This document shows, piece after piece, positions 11,439 to 22,466 of a DNA stretch of 64,000 nt. Where the stretch lies: the NCBI GenBank assembly GCA_940337035.1, contig CALNHX010005176.1, positions 1-64,000 on the forward strand. Reading direction: 5' to 3'. The translations under genes were made by a program, and so were the position numbers. The DNA is from Agriotes lineatus (lineage: Eukaryota > Arthropoda > Insecta > Coleoptera > Elateridae). The number at the start of each line of letters is the position of its first letter. Position 1 is the first letter of the stretch. The notes under the pieces are model-generated. The model did not search any database. It saw nothing but the letters and a program-made list of their open reading frames with translations, and was not told where the DNA came from.

Positions 11439-14400
11439 ATGGAACAGGGGTTATCCGTTACTGCTATACTCGACTGGTTCAAGAACGGGGTCCATACCAA
11501 AGCCGAGTTTGTGCTAATGGCGTTCAAAATTATCCAGCATAAGATAACTAAGGGCTGTGTAATTCTGGATCCTAATTACATGCTAATTTATTCTGATTTG
11601 TGCCAAGCCGTTGGTAAAATTAATGCGAGAAGTTCGATGGCTTGCCTGTCGGTAAGTAAAATTATTTCCTATTTTTAAATAACCACGAGGTTCTTTCCTA
11701 TGTAGCTACAATTGTAAAACCTCTACAGCTTAAAGTCAATTGTTATTATGCATTTTAAAATCACCACATACACCTTAGAAACGCTCATATAAAATTAACA
11801 ATTTTCCAGGTGGAACCAACTGCAGATGCTCTGGATTTAACAACGTCATCGCGTAATCGTAGATCGGTTTCCTCGGAGGCAGATGCACTGGATTTAACTA
11901 CGTCGACGCGTAATCGTAGATTGGCTGCTTCGGAGGCAAATGCACTGGATTTAACTACGTCGTCGCGTAATCGTAGATTGGCTGATTCGGAGGATGCAAG
12001 CAAATCGGTGTCTATAAATGTAAGTGTTTTTTGTATTTAAATTAATTATTCCTATTTTATAAAATCTAAAAAATTAAATGCATGTCTACAACTAAGCTCT
12101 CGCAATTTTACGGGAATTGTTTGTAATATTTTTGTTTTAATATTGCAGCAACAGATGAATAACGATGTGTCTGAACACACAAAGGCTAAGAAAGCCATCT
12201 TGGAAACTGCATTGGGTGCCCTTAAGCATGGGCCGTCGGAAGACTCTTCTAATGTACCATTAGCAGGCCCGTCTACAGCCTCAGTTGTAAGTAATTTTTT
12301 AAATAGGACTCATTTATTTACTGCATCCACGTTATTTTCGAAGAGTGTTTATCTGTTGTTATACCTACTACAATAAAATATCGCTAATTTCAGATCCAGT
12401 ATGCATCTAGGCGTGGTGCCTCACGCAGCGAATACTCGGCCATTCAGCAGAAGGACCAATCGGGAGGACTTTCAACCCCGGCTCGAAGTGATGCACCGTT
12501 GGCCCCTCGGGGCACTACCCCAAATTCTGGAGCCGATGCAATAAGTAATGTAAGTGTCTTTACAAATTTCAAATCCTAACACTGTTTTGCTACGTATTTT
12601 TGTAAGCAATGGTTTAATTGATTTTAATTCCAGATTCCTAGAAACAATGACGAGCTGCGCTATCTGGCTATTCAGAGAGAATATCAGAAAGTAATTAAAA
12701 AGTTCAGTGCCACGTCGGACAGCATCACTTTTAACTTCAGGCCTGTAAACAACGTTAAAAATCCAATGGTCTGGCTAGAGGTAATTTCAGATGACTATAC
12801 ATTTATATTTTTCCTGATTATAATGTTAAATATTTGTTATAGGATGCGTTCAAGGAACTCCTGGGCTATATTCTTAAAAAGACGCAGCCCTCCGATCGAG
12901 TTGGTTTGGTGCTGCGCAATCACAAATACCCGGAAAAGCCCCTGGGAATCTCCTTCAGAAAGGCCGACCAGTTGTCAGTCGCTGTGATTCTCGACGTCAT
13001 TTCAAAAGTGATCCAGAGCAATGCAAGATTCTTCTTGCAGGATGATATAACTCTGAACGTCGACAAAGTAAGTTTGCCAACCGGTTACGGTAAAGCACGG
13101 TTAACAGGCGTTAGCTTTGAAGAATTTTGTAAGAGGAAACAGGGCATAATAGTGGTTCCCAGTGAAAACAATTTGTGTCTGGCGTCGGCTATTGTTATTG
13201 CAATCGCTTTTCGAGACGGCGACGAAAAGTTGCACGATTTAAAATCAGGATCGCCACTGTTGTTTAACCGAGCTCTGCGACTCATTAGGTTTAGTCAGGT
13301 CGACTTAACGGGTGGAGGAAATTACGAACATCTTGCAAAACTGCAGGCTTACCTAACAAACTATACCCTAGTTGTATATAATTCGCGAGACGGCAGCACA
13401 ACATATTTTGAAGGTCCTCGTGATAGGAACAGGGTTGTTCTAAATTTAATTTTAGACGAAAATCATTACAACGTGATTACAAGTTTAACATCTGCATTCA
13501 CTACAAGTTATTTTTGTGAATTATGCAAATTTAAATTTAACGATAAACAACGGCACTTGAATTGCAAATATACATGTCCTTGTTGTCAGCTTAACCCACC
13601 CTGTAATATCATGCTAGACATAATAAAATGCTCTGTGTGTAATAGGGACTTTCGGGGTGCCGAATGTTTCGAGGCCCATAAAAGTTCAAAATTATGTGAC
13701 AAGCTTTACAACTGTCCTGTTTGCCTAGCTAGTGTTTGGAAAAATAGCCGGAAACATAAATGCGGCCATACATTTTGTGTGACATGCCTCAAAGTACAGC
13801 CGATTAGACATTTTTGTTACATGTCTAGGAATGTTAAGAAAAGGGGTAGCGCAAAAGCCCTGAAAAAAGTTTTATTTGTCTTTTATGATCTTGAGTGTAG
13901 GCAAGAAACACCAATCCCCGGCAGTCCCAATAATTTCTTGCACGAGCCTAACCTTTGCGTTGCTGCGCACGTTTGCCTATCCTGTTTAGACATCGAAGAT
14001 TTGAATCAAAATTGTCGAAACTGCGGTGTAAGGCTACATGTGTTTAGACATGATCCTGTTAAATCATTTCTTACATACATTTCAACCTTAAACGACGTTT
14101 TTAAAGTAACAGTAATTGCCCACAACCTGAAGGGCTATGATGGATGCTTTGTTCTACGTGAAATTATTAAAAACAGATCAAGCTGGAACCCTAAAATAAT
14201 TACAACGGGTACAAAAATTATGTCAATTACATGCGGCCAAACTAGGTTTATAGATTCATTAAATTTTATGCCCCTACCTTTATGCAAGCTCCCAAAAACT
14301 TTTAATTTTCCGGAAACTAAAGGATATTTCCCATACTTGTTCAATACACTAGAAAACCAAAATTATATCGGTGTTATACCGCCTATCCGCTACTTTGCTC

Positions 14401-16484
14401 CAGATGTTATGAACGCTTCAGATAGACGCGAATTACTAGAATGGCACTGCAACAAGGTGCAAAGCGGTTACGTTTTCGATATGCAAAAAGAAATTTTAGA
14501 TTACTGCATTTTAGACGTCCAAATTTTAAGCAAGGCTTGTTTAAGATTTTGGAAGTTATTTACATCTGAAAATGGTGTAGATCCCTTCCAAGAATCTGTC
14601 ACGATAGCCAGCGCCTGCAATTTGCTATTTCGAAGACGTTTTTTACTAAATGATACCATAGGCATTATCCCACCCGGTGGTTATAGGATGGCCGATAAGC
14701 AATCTGCTGCGGCCCTTAAATGGATGTCATGGTTAGAGCATAGTAGCGGTGTAAATATTCAGCACAGCGGTAAAGCTCGCGAATTTCGCCTCCCTAATGG
14801 TCTGTTAGTTGACGGATTTTGTGCTGAAAACAATACTGTGTACGAGTTTTTAGGCTGTTTTTGGCACGGTTGCGAACTCTGTTCCCCCCTTCAAACATCG
14901 GACGTTGATAGAGATGCGGATGCTATGTTTTTACGGCGCGAAAATACGATGGCCAGGGCTGACCGTATACGCAATAGTGGCTACACCCTTATTGAGATGT
15001 GGGAGTGTCAATTCACAGATTTTTTGAAGCAGAATCGTGACGTTAAAAATTACATCGATGCTCTCCCCATTTTACAGCATAAGCCCCTAGACCCACGCGA
15101 CAGTTTCTTTGGGGGGCGGACGAACGCTGTCAAATTATACTATAAATGTCAACCCGGGGAGAAAATTTATTATTACGACGTTTGCTCTCTATATCCCAGC
15201 GTGAACAAGTATGGGAAATATCCTGTAAAACATCCCAAAATTCACATAGGCCACGAAGCTTGCTCTCTGCTACCCCTCGATACTGTCGAGGGTCTTATAA
15301 AATGTGTTGTACTGCCTCCAACATCGTTATTTCACCCGGTGCTCCCCTATAGAACTAATAATAAGCTCATGTTTATTTTATGTCGAACTTGTGCTGAAAC
15401 TTTACATCAGGGCTTGTGCATGCATACCGATGAAGACCGTCGTTTTGAAGGTACGTTTGTTGCCGACGAATTAAGAATGGCCCTGGAGAAAGGCTACAAA
15501 ATTGTAGAAATATTTGAAATTTGGGAGTATCAAGTCATAAAATATGATAAAACTTTAAAAGCAGGTGGCCTTTTTAGCGGGTATGTCGATAACTTTCTGA
15601 AAATGAAGCAGGAGTGTTCGGGGTGGCCAAGCAACTGCATCACAGACGCTGATAAAGAGGCCTACATTCGTAGTTATTTAGAGGTAGAGGGAATTCATTT
15701 AAATAAGGATAACATCAATAAAAATCCAGGGTTACGATATCTTGCGAAGTTAATGTTGGTTAGCTTATGGGGTAAGTTTGGGCAGCGTGAAAATTTGATG
15801 CAGTGCTCGATAATAACGAATCCTGCAGATTTTTTTAAACTCTTGACAAGTCCTGATGTGGAGGTTCACTCATTGGTTCCTATTGATGACGATGTAATTT
15901 TAGTAAACTGGGCTAAAGCTGCAGAGGCTGTAAAACCTTCGCCCACTGTTAATGTTGTAATTGCTGCGTATACAACGGCACATGCTCGCCTTCAGCTTTA
16001 TAGCTATTTAGATAAGTTAGGGGATCGAGTATTTTATTTTGATACCGACTCGATTTTCTTTATTTCGAGAGAAGGTGATTGGATGCCCGAAACAGGGTCA
16101 TTTTTAGGCCAGCTAACAGATGAATCGGCAGAATTCGGACAGGGTAGCTACATAACTGAGTTTGTAAGTGGCGGCCCTAAAAACTACAGCTATAAGGTAT
16201 ACTCAACAGACAAAAAAGCCGAAATTCCTGTGTGCAAAGTGAAGGGGATCACCTTAAACTTTAATAATTCAAATATTATAAATTTCGATTCGATGAAAGA
16301 AATGATTTGCAATAACGGTATAGATGGTCCTTTATATGTAAATACAGATCGCAAAATAGTTCGGACCTCAAATTATGAGGTTGTGTCAAAGCCCGAGAGG
16401 AAAAAATATCAGTTTGGGTATAATAAACGACGGCGGTTACCTGATACCTTTGATACTGTGCCTTACGGCTTTAAAGCCACTTAG
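11439..16484 (+). CDS. Protein-primed DNA polymerase B, six-exon gene
   Basis: Family-B protein-primed polymerase that replicates the element. Exons read as 11439-11651, 11810-12019, 12149-12286, 12394-12549, 12634-12780 and 12843-16484; every intron is GT..AG and phase 0, giving about 1501 aa. Exon 2 encodes three 19-residue repeats (ALDLTTSSRNRR core). Exon 6 begins with an unassigned domain with Cys400 (NNLCLASAI) and His496 (ENHYNVI), spaced like an OTU-type protease pair, then a Cys/His-rich zinc region. Exonuclease motifs follow: Asp637/Glu639 (YDLE), Asp721 (KGYDG), Asp846 (YCILD). Polymerase motifs: Asp1067 (DVCSLYPS), the LWGKFGQ block, Asp1355/Asp1357 (DTDS) and KGITL. All catalytic residues are present. 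The long open frame alone could start only at a TTG at 12906, which would cut into a continuous domain; the splice model is preferred. The leader exons have no recognised homology. A separate upstream gene is possible but less likely because frame is kept throughout. Confidence 0.9.
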
Positions 16485-17081
16485 ATAAGTGAGGCTGCAT
16501 ATTTTATTAGGATGTAAAATGTTCGTAAATTGTATTTTTCTAATGTTTATTGCATATAGTTTCGTTATTTTTATAATCAACTGTTTTTATAACAATATTT
16601 TATATTTTGTATTGCCTTTTTTAACTTTTATGATGTTTTTATGCAACAACTTATTGCACTTGTAGCCACATATTTTTGTAAAACAAAAGTATTTAAACTA
16701 ATTTTTGATTTATGCATTATGTTTACATGTAATTGCTTATTTGTTCGTACGTATTTTCGACGTGTGGTTAGTGTTCACATTTCATAAGACCCGCTTTGTG
16801 GCAATTGTTTTCATAATATTTAATTTCAATCATTTTAGAAAACTACCCACGACTGTAGCAAAACGTACATTAAATATTGCACTTATTGTCACATGCCCCC
16901 ATTTGCGCTAACTGTAACTGCATGCTAGATTTTATTTGCATGTTAGTTTTATTTTGCATGCTAGGTTTAAGAGGCTGTTAATTTTTGTAAATAAAACAAC
17001 CGAATATTGTAAATACATTTATTAAATATTTTGTGTGTAATAAAAATATGTTTAATTACAAACTATTTGTGTTTTTATTTT
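16485..17081. other. Convergent intergenic region of the Polinton
   Basis: AT-rich spacer between the 3' ends of the polymerase (plus) and protease (minus). It holds an AATAAA at 16990-16995 for the plus strand and its minus-strand equivalent (TTTATT) at 17074-17079, just beyond the protease stop. Three copies of an 18-bp unit beginning GCATG(C/T)TAG occur at 16920, 16938 and 16956, the last partial. The 68-codon ORF at 16705-16911 has no visible domain and is not called. Confidence 0.7.
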
Positions 17082-17552
17082 CTAAATAACATTAAACAAG
17101 TTTATTAATGTGAAGTATTGGATATATAATGCTTTTACATATGTGTCATTAGAAACTAAATTATCAGAGAAATTACCTATGAAATCTAGCATAGATGCAC
17201 CATTCATTTTAAAATATAGATACATTAAACAGTATATGCCGCAAACGTTAGAGCTAAAATCTTGCAAAATTTTTGGATTATGAGACCAACTGATTGAGTT
17301 TTGTTGTAAAAATTTTAAATGATAACCGCTTGGGGGTCTGCCGTATGAATCAAAGTACTCCCCATATCCATATTGGTCTATATACACTGCATTCCAATGT
17401 TGTCCAGGTCGGTTTGCTGGATCTGTGTTGACGATGATTGCCACAGGTCTTGCAATTCTTGTAGGGAGTTGATCAGAAGCAAAAACATAGCGTTTCACAT
17501 TCAACAGACTCGGGATTGTTTGCAATATTTTCTGAACTTCCAGTGTATTCAT
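17082..17552 (-). CDS. Adenain-like cysteine maturation protease
   Basis: A 156-aa protein of the C5/Ulp1-like peptidase fold used by adenoviruses and Polintons to process capsid precursors. The catalytic triad is visible: His52 (GQHWNAVYID), Asp68 (EYFDSYGRPP) and Cys104 (SNVCGIYC). Gln97 lies seven residues before the Cys, the spacing of the adenain oxyanion glutamine. Length is a little below adenain (about 200 aa), as usual for Polinton versions. The start at 17552 lies inside the 3' end of the upstream ORF, overlapping it by 80 nt in another frame. It is the last gene of the minus-strand block, with an AATAAA signal right after the stop. Confidence 0.93.
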   Translation of the reverse strand: MNTLEVQKILQTIPSLLNVKRYVFASDQLPTRIARPVAIIVNTDPANRPGQHWNAVYIDQYGYGEYFDSYGRPPSGYHLKFLQQNSISWSHNPKILQDFSSNVCGIYCLMYLYFKMNGASMLDFIGNFSDNLVSNDTYVKALYIQYFTLINLFNVI

Positions 17553-18039
17553 TGCGCCACCAGTCGGATAAAATTAGTATGTTTTCCAATGCACATACAG
17601 GCGAACGGATGTTGTGATTGAGGCAACGTACGGCAGCAGTAGTTTTTCGCAGAACTTTTAAAGACGGGCACTCGAGATCCTCCAAATTTACGACGATTTT
17701 ATTCAGAAAACTTAGAACTTCCTTCTTTTCTTGACCTTTAACGTACACTTTTTCAAATTTTTTGAGAACTCGTGCTAGCTCAGTTTCAAATTCATCAAAA
17801 TGTATAGTACCAGAATTCCAGGCTAGACCGTGGTGTCTATTCTCCAGATAGTTTATGCCTTTTTTAACGAAATAGGGCAGAGTGTCATATTTTGCAGGGG
17901 GTTTTAAAACGAAAATTGCTAACTGGTTGCCATCTGCTGAAATAACAGCCACTTCTTTCGGAATAAACTGTTTCTTATCACCACGGAACCCTTGCAGATC
18001 TACGAAGACACTGTCCATACTGACGAAATGTTTGAGCAT
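17473..18039 (-). CDS. Conserved Polinton protein, DnaQ-like exonuclease candidate
   Basis: A 188-aa protein. Its N-terminus (VFVDLQGF, then IPKEVAVI about 10 residues later) has the pattern of the first motif of DEDD exonucleases (hydrophobic-D-x-E...E), with Gln in place of the usual Glu at residue 15. A central RHHGLAWNSG segment and later Cys/His residues (RCLNHN, PVCALEN) recur, as far as I recall, in uncharacterised insect proteins that travel with Polintons. A nuclease role is inferred only. Two in-frame starts exist, at 18039 and at 18018 (Met8); the second directly precedes the first motif. It follows the major capsid gene by 30 nt and overlaps the protease start by 80 nt. Confidence 0.8.
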   Translation of the reverse strand: MLKHFVSMDSVFVDLQGFRGDKKQFIPKEVAVISADGNQLAIFVLKPPAKYDTLPYFVKKGINYLENRHHGLAWNSGTIHFDEFETELARVLKKFEKVYVKGQEKKEVLSFLNKIVVNLEDLECPSLKVLRKTTAAVRCLNHNIRSPVCALENILILSDWWRNEYTGSSENIANNPESVECETLCFCF

Positions 18040-18069
18040 GACTAAATTTTAAAAAACTGTTGTTGGTTT

Positions 18070-19383
18070 TTAACTACTAAAATCCACCAGCACATTTCTG
18101 TGTTTGTCAATTTCTACGACGTTATCGAACTCTGCATAAACTAGACAATTAATAGTTTCTTCTAGCGCGTCTTGAAAACCCGCCTCTAAACGTAGAGCGC
18201 CATTTTTAAGAAGGTTCCAGTGTGTTGTTGCATTTGCAGCCAGATCGGGGGTTAAATCAAAAGCAAATAGACAGTAGCCATGAGGGTAATCTTCACGTTT
18301 TATAGCGTTGCCTTCATTGAGGAAATGTATACCGCTACCGGAAAATAGTGTGGGATATGCTTGAACGTACATGCCATTCTTAGAGAAATCAGGCTGTAGA
18401 GGTTTTGAAGGAATTTGTTGACCGTCGATGTATAGGGAGAAATAATTGATTTTGTAGTTATTAAAATTGAAAGGGTTTGCTGCATAATGGCCGTTAAATG
18501 CTTTATTCGATACAAAACCTACAATGCATCGTTTTGGTAATTGCCCCAGAAAAATATTATCTAAAGATTTTCTTTGCACACCAGCCGGAATAGTTAACAC
18601 TTTAACATCGGATCTTGTAATGGGGTATTTAGCAGGCGCAGTCGCCAAAACTTTGGTGTGAGCCAACAAAATAGACGGGTTTATTTTCATTTTTCTCACT
18701 AGTAAGCTGGCATCACTAATTTTCACTTTGAATGTAGATCCTTCGGCTGCCATTAAATTGAAAGAATCTCGGGATCTGATAAATTTGACTTTCATTTCAA
18801 CTCCGTTTATAAGAAATTTTTCTTGATTGAATAAATCGGAATGCACATGTCCCATCATTTCGACTTGCTTACTTGCAGCAGTAAAAAATTTCCGCTTTAC
18901 AAATCCTTCATTATGCGTAGTGATGTCATCCATGTTATTGGCTGTGTCGTTGTACCATAGTGTGCATGTTAAATGGGTTGATTTAGCACCATTGCCGTAA
19001 TTCAGCAGAGTTTCAATGTATGAGCGGTATGCGTATGTATTGTTTGGTGGGCTCACAAGCTTCTGATTCAAATACACCTCAACTTGATTAAACATAGAGT
19101 GCATCCAATTATTAACAGAGCCTACATCATCTTTGTCGGTTAATGGCGCATCATCTTGTTTAACAATTTTAGCAGTAATGTATAACATGGTCTGACTTAA
19201 ATCGATATAATCGTTACCGTTTCCAGGCACAATAAATTCAATCGGTGCATCGTCATTAAGCGAGGAAAGCGGTTTGTAAAAAATCCATTGTCCATTTTCG
19301 ATACTGGTTTGAGTTGCGGGCAGAGCGAACAAATCTAACTCTGATTTAACACACTCACAAGACTGCGCATGCAAAAACGCCAT
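18070..19383 (-). CDS. Major capsid protein (double jelly-roll, hexon-like)
   Basis: A 437-aa protein matching the pattern of Polinton/adintovirus major capsid proteins, often labelled in invertebrate genomes as F54H12.2-like. Typical blocks are the N-terminal SELDLFALPATQTSI, the LSSLNDDAPIEFIVPGNGND stretch, and YIDLSQTMLYITAKI, followed by many predicted beta-strand segments. No transmembrane segment or signal peptide is seen. Length is normal for the family, and the frame is intact. The protein would form pseudo-hexameric capsomers. It starts 8 nt after the stop of the small basic protein gene and lies next to the penton gene region, the usual virion-gene neighbourhood. Confidence 0.92.
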   Translation of the reverse strand: MAFLHAQSCECVKSELDLFALPATQTSIENGQWIFYKPLSSLNDDAPIEFIVPGNGNDYIDLSQTMLYITAKIVKQDDAPLTDKDDVGSVNNWMHSMFNQVEVYLNQKLVSPPNNTYAYRSYIETLLNYGNGAKSTHLTCTLWYNDTANNMDDITTHNEGFVKRKFFTAASKQVEMMGHVHSDLFNQEKFLINGVEMKVKFIRSRDSFNLMAAEGSTFKVKISDASLLVRKMKINPSILLAHTKVLATAPAKYPITRSDVKVLTIPAGVQRKSLDNIFLGQLPKRCIVGFVSNKAFNGHYAANPFNFNNYKINYFSLYIDGQQIPSKPLQPDFSKNGMYVQAYPTLFSGSGIHFLNEGNAIKREDYPHGYCLFAFDLTPDLAANATTHWNLLKNGALRLEAGFQDALEETINCLVYAEFDNVVEIDKHRNVLVDFSS

Positions 19384-19391
19384 TGTGAAAA

Positions 19392-19811
19392 CTACTTGCT
19401 GGTGAAGATATCGGCGTATGCGGGTTTGACCAGCTTCTGCTTAGCGTTTTTTCTTGTAGACTGATTGTAATTCAGAGTGCGTTGCCTTTTATATCCCGAT
19501 CCTTCCATTAGAGTATCTATTTTTCTATCGGCTTTACGTTTGAGATTCTTTCCAGCCTCCTGTACACGGTTATGGAACGCTTCTTTTAGCGGTCGACTTT
19601 CACTAACATCTCCTAAAATGTTAGCGCCTGTCCTTAAAGCTTCCTTTCCAACAACTTTAGCACCGGTTTTAAAAAGAGGCAGGATACTACAAAATATTCC
19701 CCCTAAAAAGCTTCCTATGCCATGACCTCTCTGGTAGGCTGCTCCTCTGTAGATAGCTCCAACGCCTTGACCTGCCTGATTGGTGTAGTATTGTTGATAA
19801 GGACAATCCAT
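19392..19811 (-). CDS. Small basic virion protein, pX/pVI-like candidate
   Basis: A 139-aa protein with a Gly/Tyr-rich N-terminus, a glycine-hydrophobic segment at about residues 30-52 (GIGSFLGGIFCSILPLFKTG) and a strongly basic C-terminal half rich in Lys and Arg (GYKRQR, KNAKQK). The amphipathic glycine-rich helix next to a basic tail resembles adenovirus core and membrane-lytic peptides (pVI, pX) and their adintovirus counterparts. That match is by composition and gene position (between the capsid genes), not by catalytic motifs. It starts 5 nt after the penton stop. Confidence 0.75.
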   Translation of the reverse strand: MDCPYQQYYTNQAGQGVGAIYRGAAYQRGHGIGSFLGGIFCSILPLFKTGAKVVGKEALRTGANILGDVSESRPLKEAFHNRVQEAGKNLKRKADRKIDTLMEGSGYKRQRTLNYNQSTRKNAKQKLVKPAYADIFTSK

Positions 19812-19816
19812 AGCAG

Positions 19817-20674
19817 CTACTGTATCCTCTTAAAGTGTAGTTTTAAACTCAACGTTCCAAACTCGAATGGCATCACACCCGACGTTTCGGTCCTTATATT
19901 TATCTCGATATTCTCAAATTCCCTCTTCATGACATTTATATAATGAGTCGGCGAAAATATGGCGTCTTTGTGGCAACCGTAATTATAATTATCAGAGGTC
20001 ACGTTAACAATGCGAAGAAGCGGAGCCAAGACATCTCCTACAAGCTGTGGTTCCACAATATCGCAGTAAATAAACATTTGTGATGGTAAACCAACCCAGA
20101 TATTTGCGGGGTGGCTTGGTACAGGTGCTTCAGCTATATTTATATCAGGTTTATAACCAAGCTGTAAGGCCAGACGTTGTGAAAATCCTAGCATTTTCAA
20201 TGACGACGTTTTAATTTCAAGAGACACGCGTTTTGTTACTCTATTATATTGAAAATTCAGCAACTTTTCTAATAACCTGTGATTGTTAATTTCGGCTGTA
20301 ATATGTTCAATGTTTTCATAATTGCCGGGCTGAATACAGATTACGTGCCATCCATCGCTACCATAGTAAATTTGCTCTCTATCACTTTTAAAATATGAAT
20401 TAGCGTTTTGCAATACTTTTTTCAACTCAGCATACGTTTCTTCTCCGGCTTGCACTTTAGGTATTTCTGTGCGATAATAGACTAGATTTTCTGTATCTGT
20501 CACGGCCAAAAAGGAGCATGGATATTGCACTTCCGCAATACCTGTAACCCATTGCCCCGGTAACCTTATTCGTTTAGGGAGCTGCGTTATGAATTGTGCT
20601 GTGGTGTTATTTGGAAAATAGCTCATAGAACTATTGCTAAGTAATGTTAGATAAAATTCTTCATCTGTATTCAT
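19817..20674 (-). CDS. Minor capsid (penton) protein, single jelly-roll
   Basis: A 285-aa protein whose beginning (EEFYLTLLSNSSMSYFPNNT) and strand-rich body fit the penton-type minor capsid proteins of Polintons. A conserved central region (LGFSQRLALQLGY) and C-terminal PFEFGTLSLKLHFKR are typical of the family as I know it. It would occupy the capsid vertices. The start codon overlaps the integrase stop as ATGA (4-nt overlap), so its expression may depend on termination-reinitiation or on a separate transcript. Confidence 0.85.
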   Translation of the reverse strand: MNTDEEFYLTLLSNSSMSYFPNNTTAQFITQLPKRIRLPGQWVTGIAEVQYPCSFLAVTDTENLVYYRTEIPKVQAGEETYAELKKVLQNANSYFKSDREQIYYGSDGWHVICIQPGNYENIEHITAEINNHRLLEKLLNFQYNRVTKRVSLEIKTSSLKMLGFSQRLALQLGYKPDINIAEAPVPSHPANIWVGLPSQMFIYCDIVEPQLVGDVLAPLLRIVNVTSDNYNYGCHKDAIFSPTHYINVMKREFENIEINIRTETSGVMPFEFGTLSLKLHFKRIQ

Positions 20675-21732
20675 AGTTGCTGAAGATTAGCTGCAGGAAT
20701 CCAAGAGTTGAACTTGTCGTTATAATTTCGCCACTTTACAAAGTACTCTTTGCGCTGACCGTGTCCTCTTTCTTTTAACACTTGTTCGACTTTAAACAAA
20801 GCGTTATCATCCAAAGTCACTGGCTGTAATTCCTCTTTATAAAAGACGCCCTCTATCGTATCGTTATCTAAATCAGCTATTTCGTACACAGGTGGTTTTC
20901 TAAGAATCACTTTTTTAATTATAAACACTTCGCCGCTCCAATTAGTTTCATATCCTTTCTCGAATGCGTCCTTCGTTCTACTAATTCTTACATGTTGGTT
21001 CACTTTATATTTAGGCTTCCTGTCGACTCCAATCCCCTTTCTGTACAGATTGTTCCACACTTCCAGTATATTGCCATCATTTACAGTAGAGGGTGCCATC
21101 TTGATGCTTGAATGATAGCGACTGTTATACGAAGTCAGTAAATTTTGTAATACGTCTATGTATTTGTATGAATTAAAGTATGTGAAATAGCGCCACATTC
21201 TGGTTTTTAATGTTCTATTGAAACGTTCAACGACTGCAGCTTTAACATCAGGGTTTTGCGTCACATAAAACGTGATATCGTGTTGTTTGAAAAAATTCTG
21301 TACGGCTCTAGCAACAAATTCTTTACCTTTATCGGTTTGTAAATTTATAGGCGTGTTACCCGCTTCAGCAAATATTTCACGAAATGCGTTTATTACTGAA
21401 GTAGCCGTTTTAGATTTCAGGGGTCTCGCCCATGCCATTTTACTAAACACATCAATTACGGTTAGAATAAAATTATATCCGTCGTTGTGGGGCGCTAAAC
21501 TACGCATGTCGCAGAGATCAGCCTGCCATAATTCGAAAATGTTGCTAACAATGTACTTGTTTCTAGGGAATTTTTTTCTTGCAGTTTTGTGAATAGTATA
21601 GGCGTCCTGTTTCTTTAGCCATTCCTTTACTTCACCACTGGGACGATTATTTTTCACGGAAGAAATTAATGAGTTTGCGCCTGCGAAGCCTACAGGGTTG
21701 GCCGGATCATAATAGATAGCATCCAAATTCAT
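20671..21732 (-). CDS. Retrovirus-type integrase with C-terminal chromodomain
   Basis: A 353-aa DDE integrase (rve fold) that would insert the element into host DNA. Catalytic residues are Asp72 (WQADLCDM), Asp134 (LQTDKGKEF) and Glu169 (AAVVERFNRT). A basic SH3-like region follows (about 230-300). The C-terminus (about residues 305-353, FKVEQVLKE ... EYFVKWRNYNDKFNSWIP) is a chromodomain with the aromatic residues Tyr, Trp and Trp expected of a methyl-lysine cage. This pairing is known in Polintons and chromoviruses and may steer integration to marked chromatin. It starts 10 nt after the 240-aa gene. Confidence 0.95.
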   Translation of the reverse strand: MNLDAIYYDPANPVGFAGANSLISSVKNNRPSGEVKEWLKKQDAYTIHKTARKKFPRNKYIVSNIFELWQADLCDMRSLAPHNDGYNFILTVIDVFSKMAWARPLKSKTATSVINAFREIFAEAGNTPINLQTDKGKEFVARAVQNFFKQHDITFYVTQNPDVKAAVVERFNRTLKTRMWRYFTYFNSYKYIDVLQNLLTSYNSRYHSSIKMAPSTVNDGNILEVWNNLYRKGIGVDRKPKYKVNQHVRISRTKDAFEKGYETNWSGEVFIIKKVILRKPPVYEIADLDNDTIEGVFYKEELQPVTLDDNALFKVEQVLKERGHGQRKEYFVKWRNYNDKFNSWIPAANLQQL

Positions 21733-21742
21733 TTCTGCTATG

Positions 21743-22465
21743 TTAAAGTTTAAGACGCTCCCAGCCCGATATGCCCTTTATTTTTGGTATCGACCTCCGC
21801 GTTGTTTTCGTTATTTTTCCTGCTTTTTGCGTTGCTGTTACTGGCCTTGTTAACGGATTCGATTTAGACTCTGTTTCGGTGTCGTAGTTCTCACTTTCCA
21901 CCTCAGAACTCCTCACGTCTTCAGTCTGAACTGCTAAAATTTTGCGTTTCGAGTTCCCCCGCAGCACACTTGGGAAATTTTTTTCTTTAATGTAATCAGC
22001 GAACTTGAGATGTCCCGATGGACTTGCAATTTTTTGAGGCCTTAGAATGGCGTGCACTAGATCGGTTATGTTAGATGATGGTAAAATTTCGCCTTTTATA
22101 GTAACTGTCCCCTTGCTATCCCAGTCCACATCCTGTGATGCCCTCAAAAAACGTAAGAAAGCTTCGCCTTTTTTCTTAAAAGTGCTAGGTAGTGTAGACA
22201 AAATATCACCGTCTGAAATACTGCTGCTGGTGTTTGATTCTATTGGTATTTTGATTGATTGTCTTGTTTGGTCGGCAAAATGCAGATAACGTTGCAAGAC
22301 TTGATTGTACTGCTCCCATTTATCGTGGTCAGATAATTTAGACTTTAAAACTTTCTGCATTTCGTCATCAAGCTGTGATAATATATTTTGCTCGGGATTC
22401 TCAGTAGCCTTAAAGCGGTGCATAACTTCAGGCGGCACAATCATCATCTTCTTTGCGTGTTCCAT
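21743..22465 (-). CDS. Polinton-associated 240-aa protein of unknown function
   Basis: A 240-aa hydrophilic protein. The N-terminal third is helical in character (NPEQNILSQLDDEMQKVLKS and KWEQYNQVLQRYLHF). The middle has a small folded-looking segment (FLRFLRASQDVDWDSKGTVT), and the C-terminal 60 residues are Ser/Thr/Lys/Arg-rich and probably disordered, ending SGWERLKL. I cannot assign a family with confidence, though similarly placed proteins of this size occur in other Polintons. It starts 1 nt after the stop of the 109-aa gene and ends 10 nt before the integrase start, which argues for co-expression with virion genes. Confidence 0.75.
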   Translation of the reverse strand: MEHAKKMMIVPPEVMHRFKATENPEQNILSQLDDEMQKVLKSKLSDHDKWEQYNQVLQRYLHFADQTRQSIKIPIESNTSSSISDGDILSTLPSTFKKKGEAFLRFLRASQDVDWDSKGTVTIKGEILPSSNITDLVHAILRPQKIASPSGHLKFADYIKEKNFPSVLRGNSKRKILAVQTEDVRSSEVESENYDTETESKSNPLTRPVTATQKAGKITKTTRRSIPKIKGISGWERLKL

Positions 22466-22466
22466 T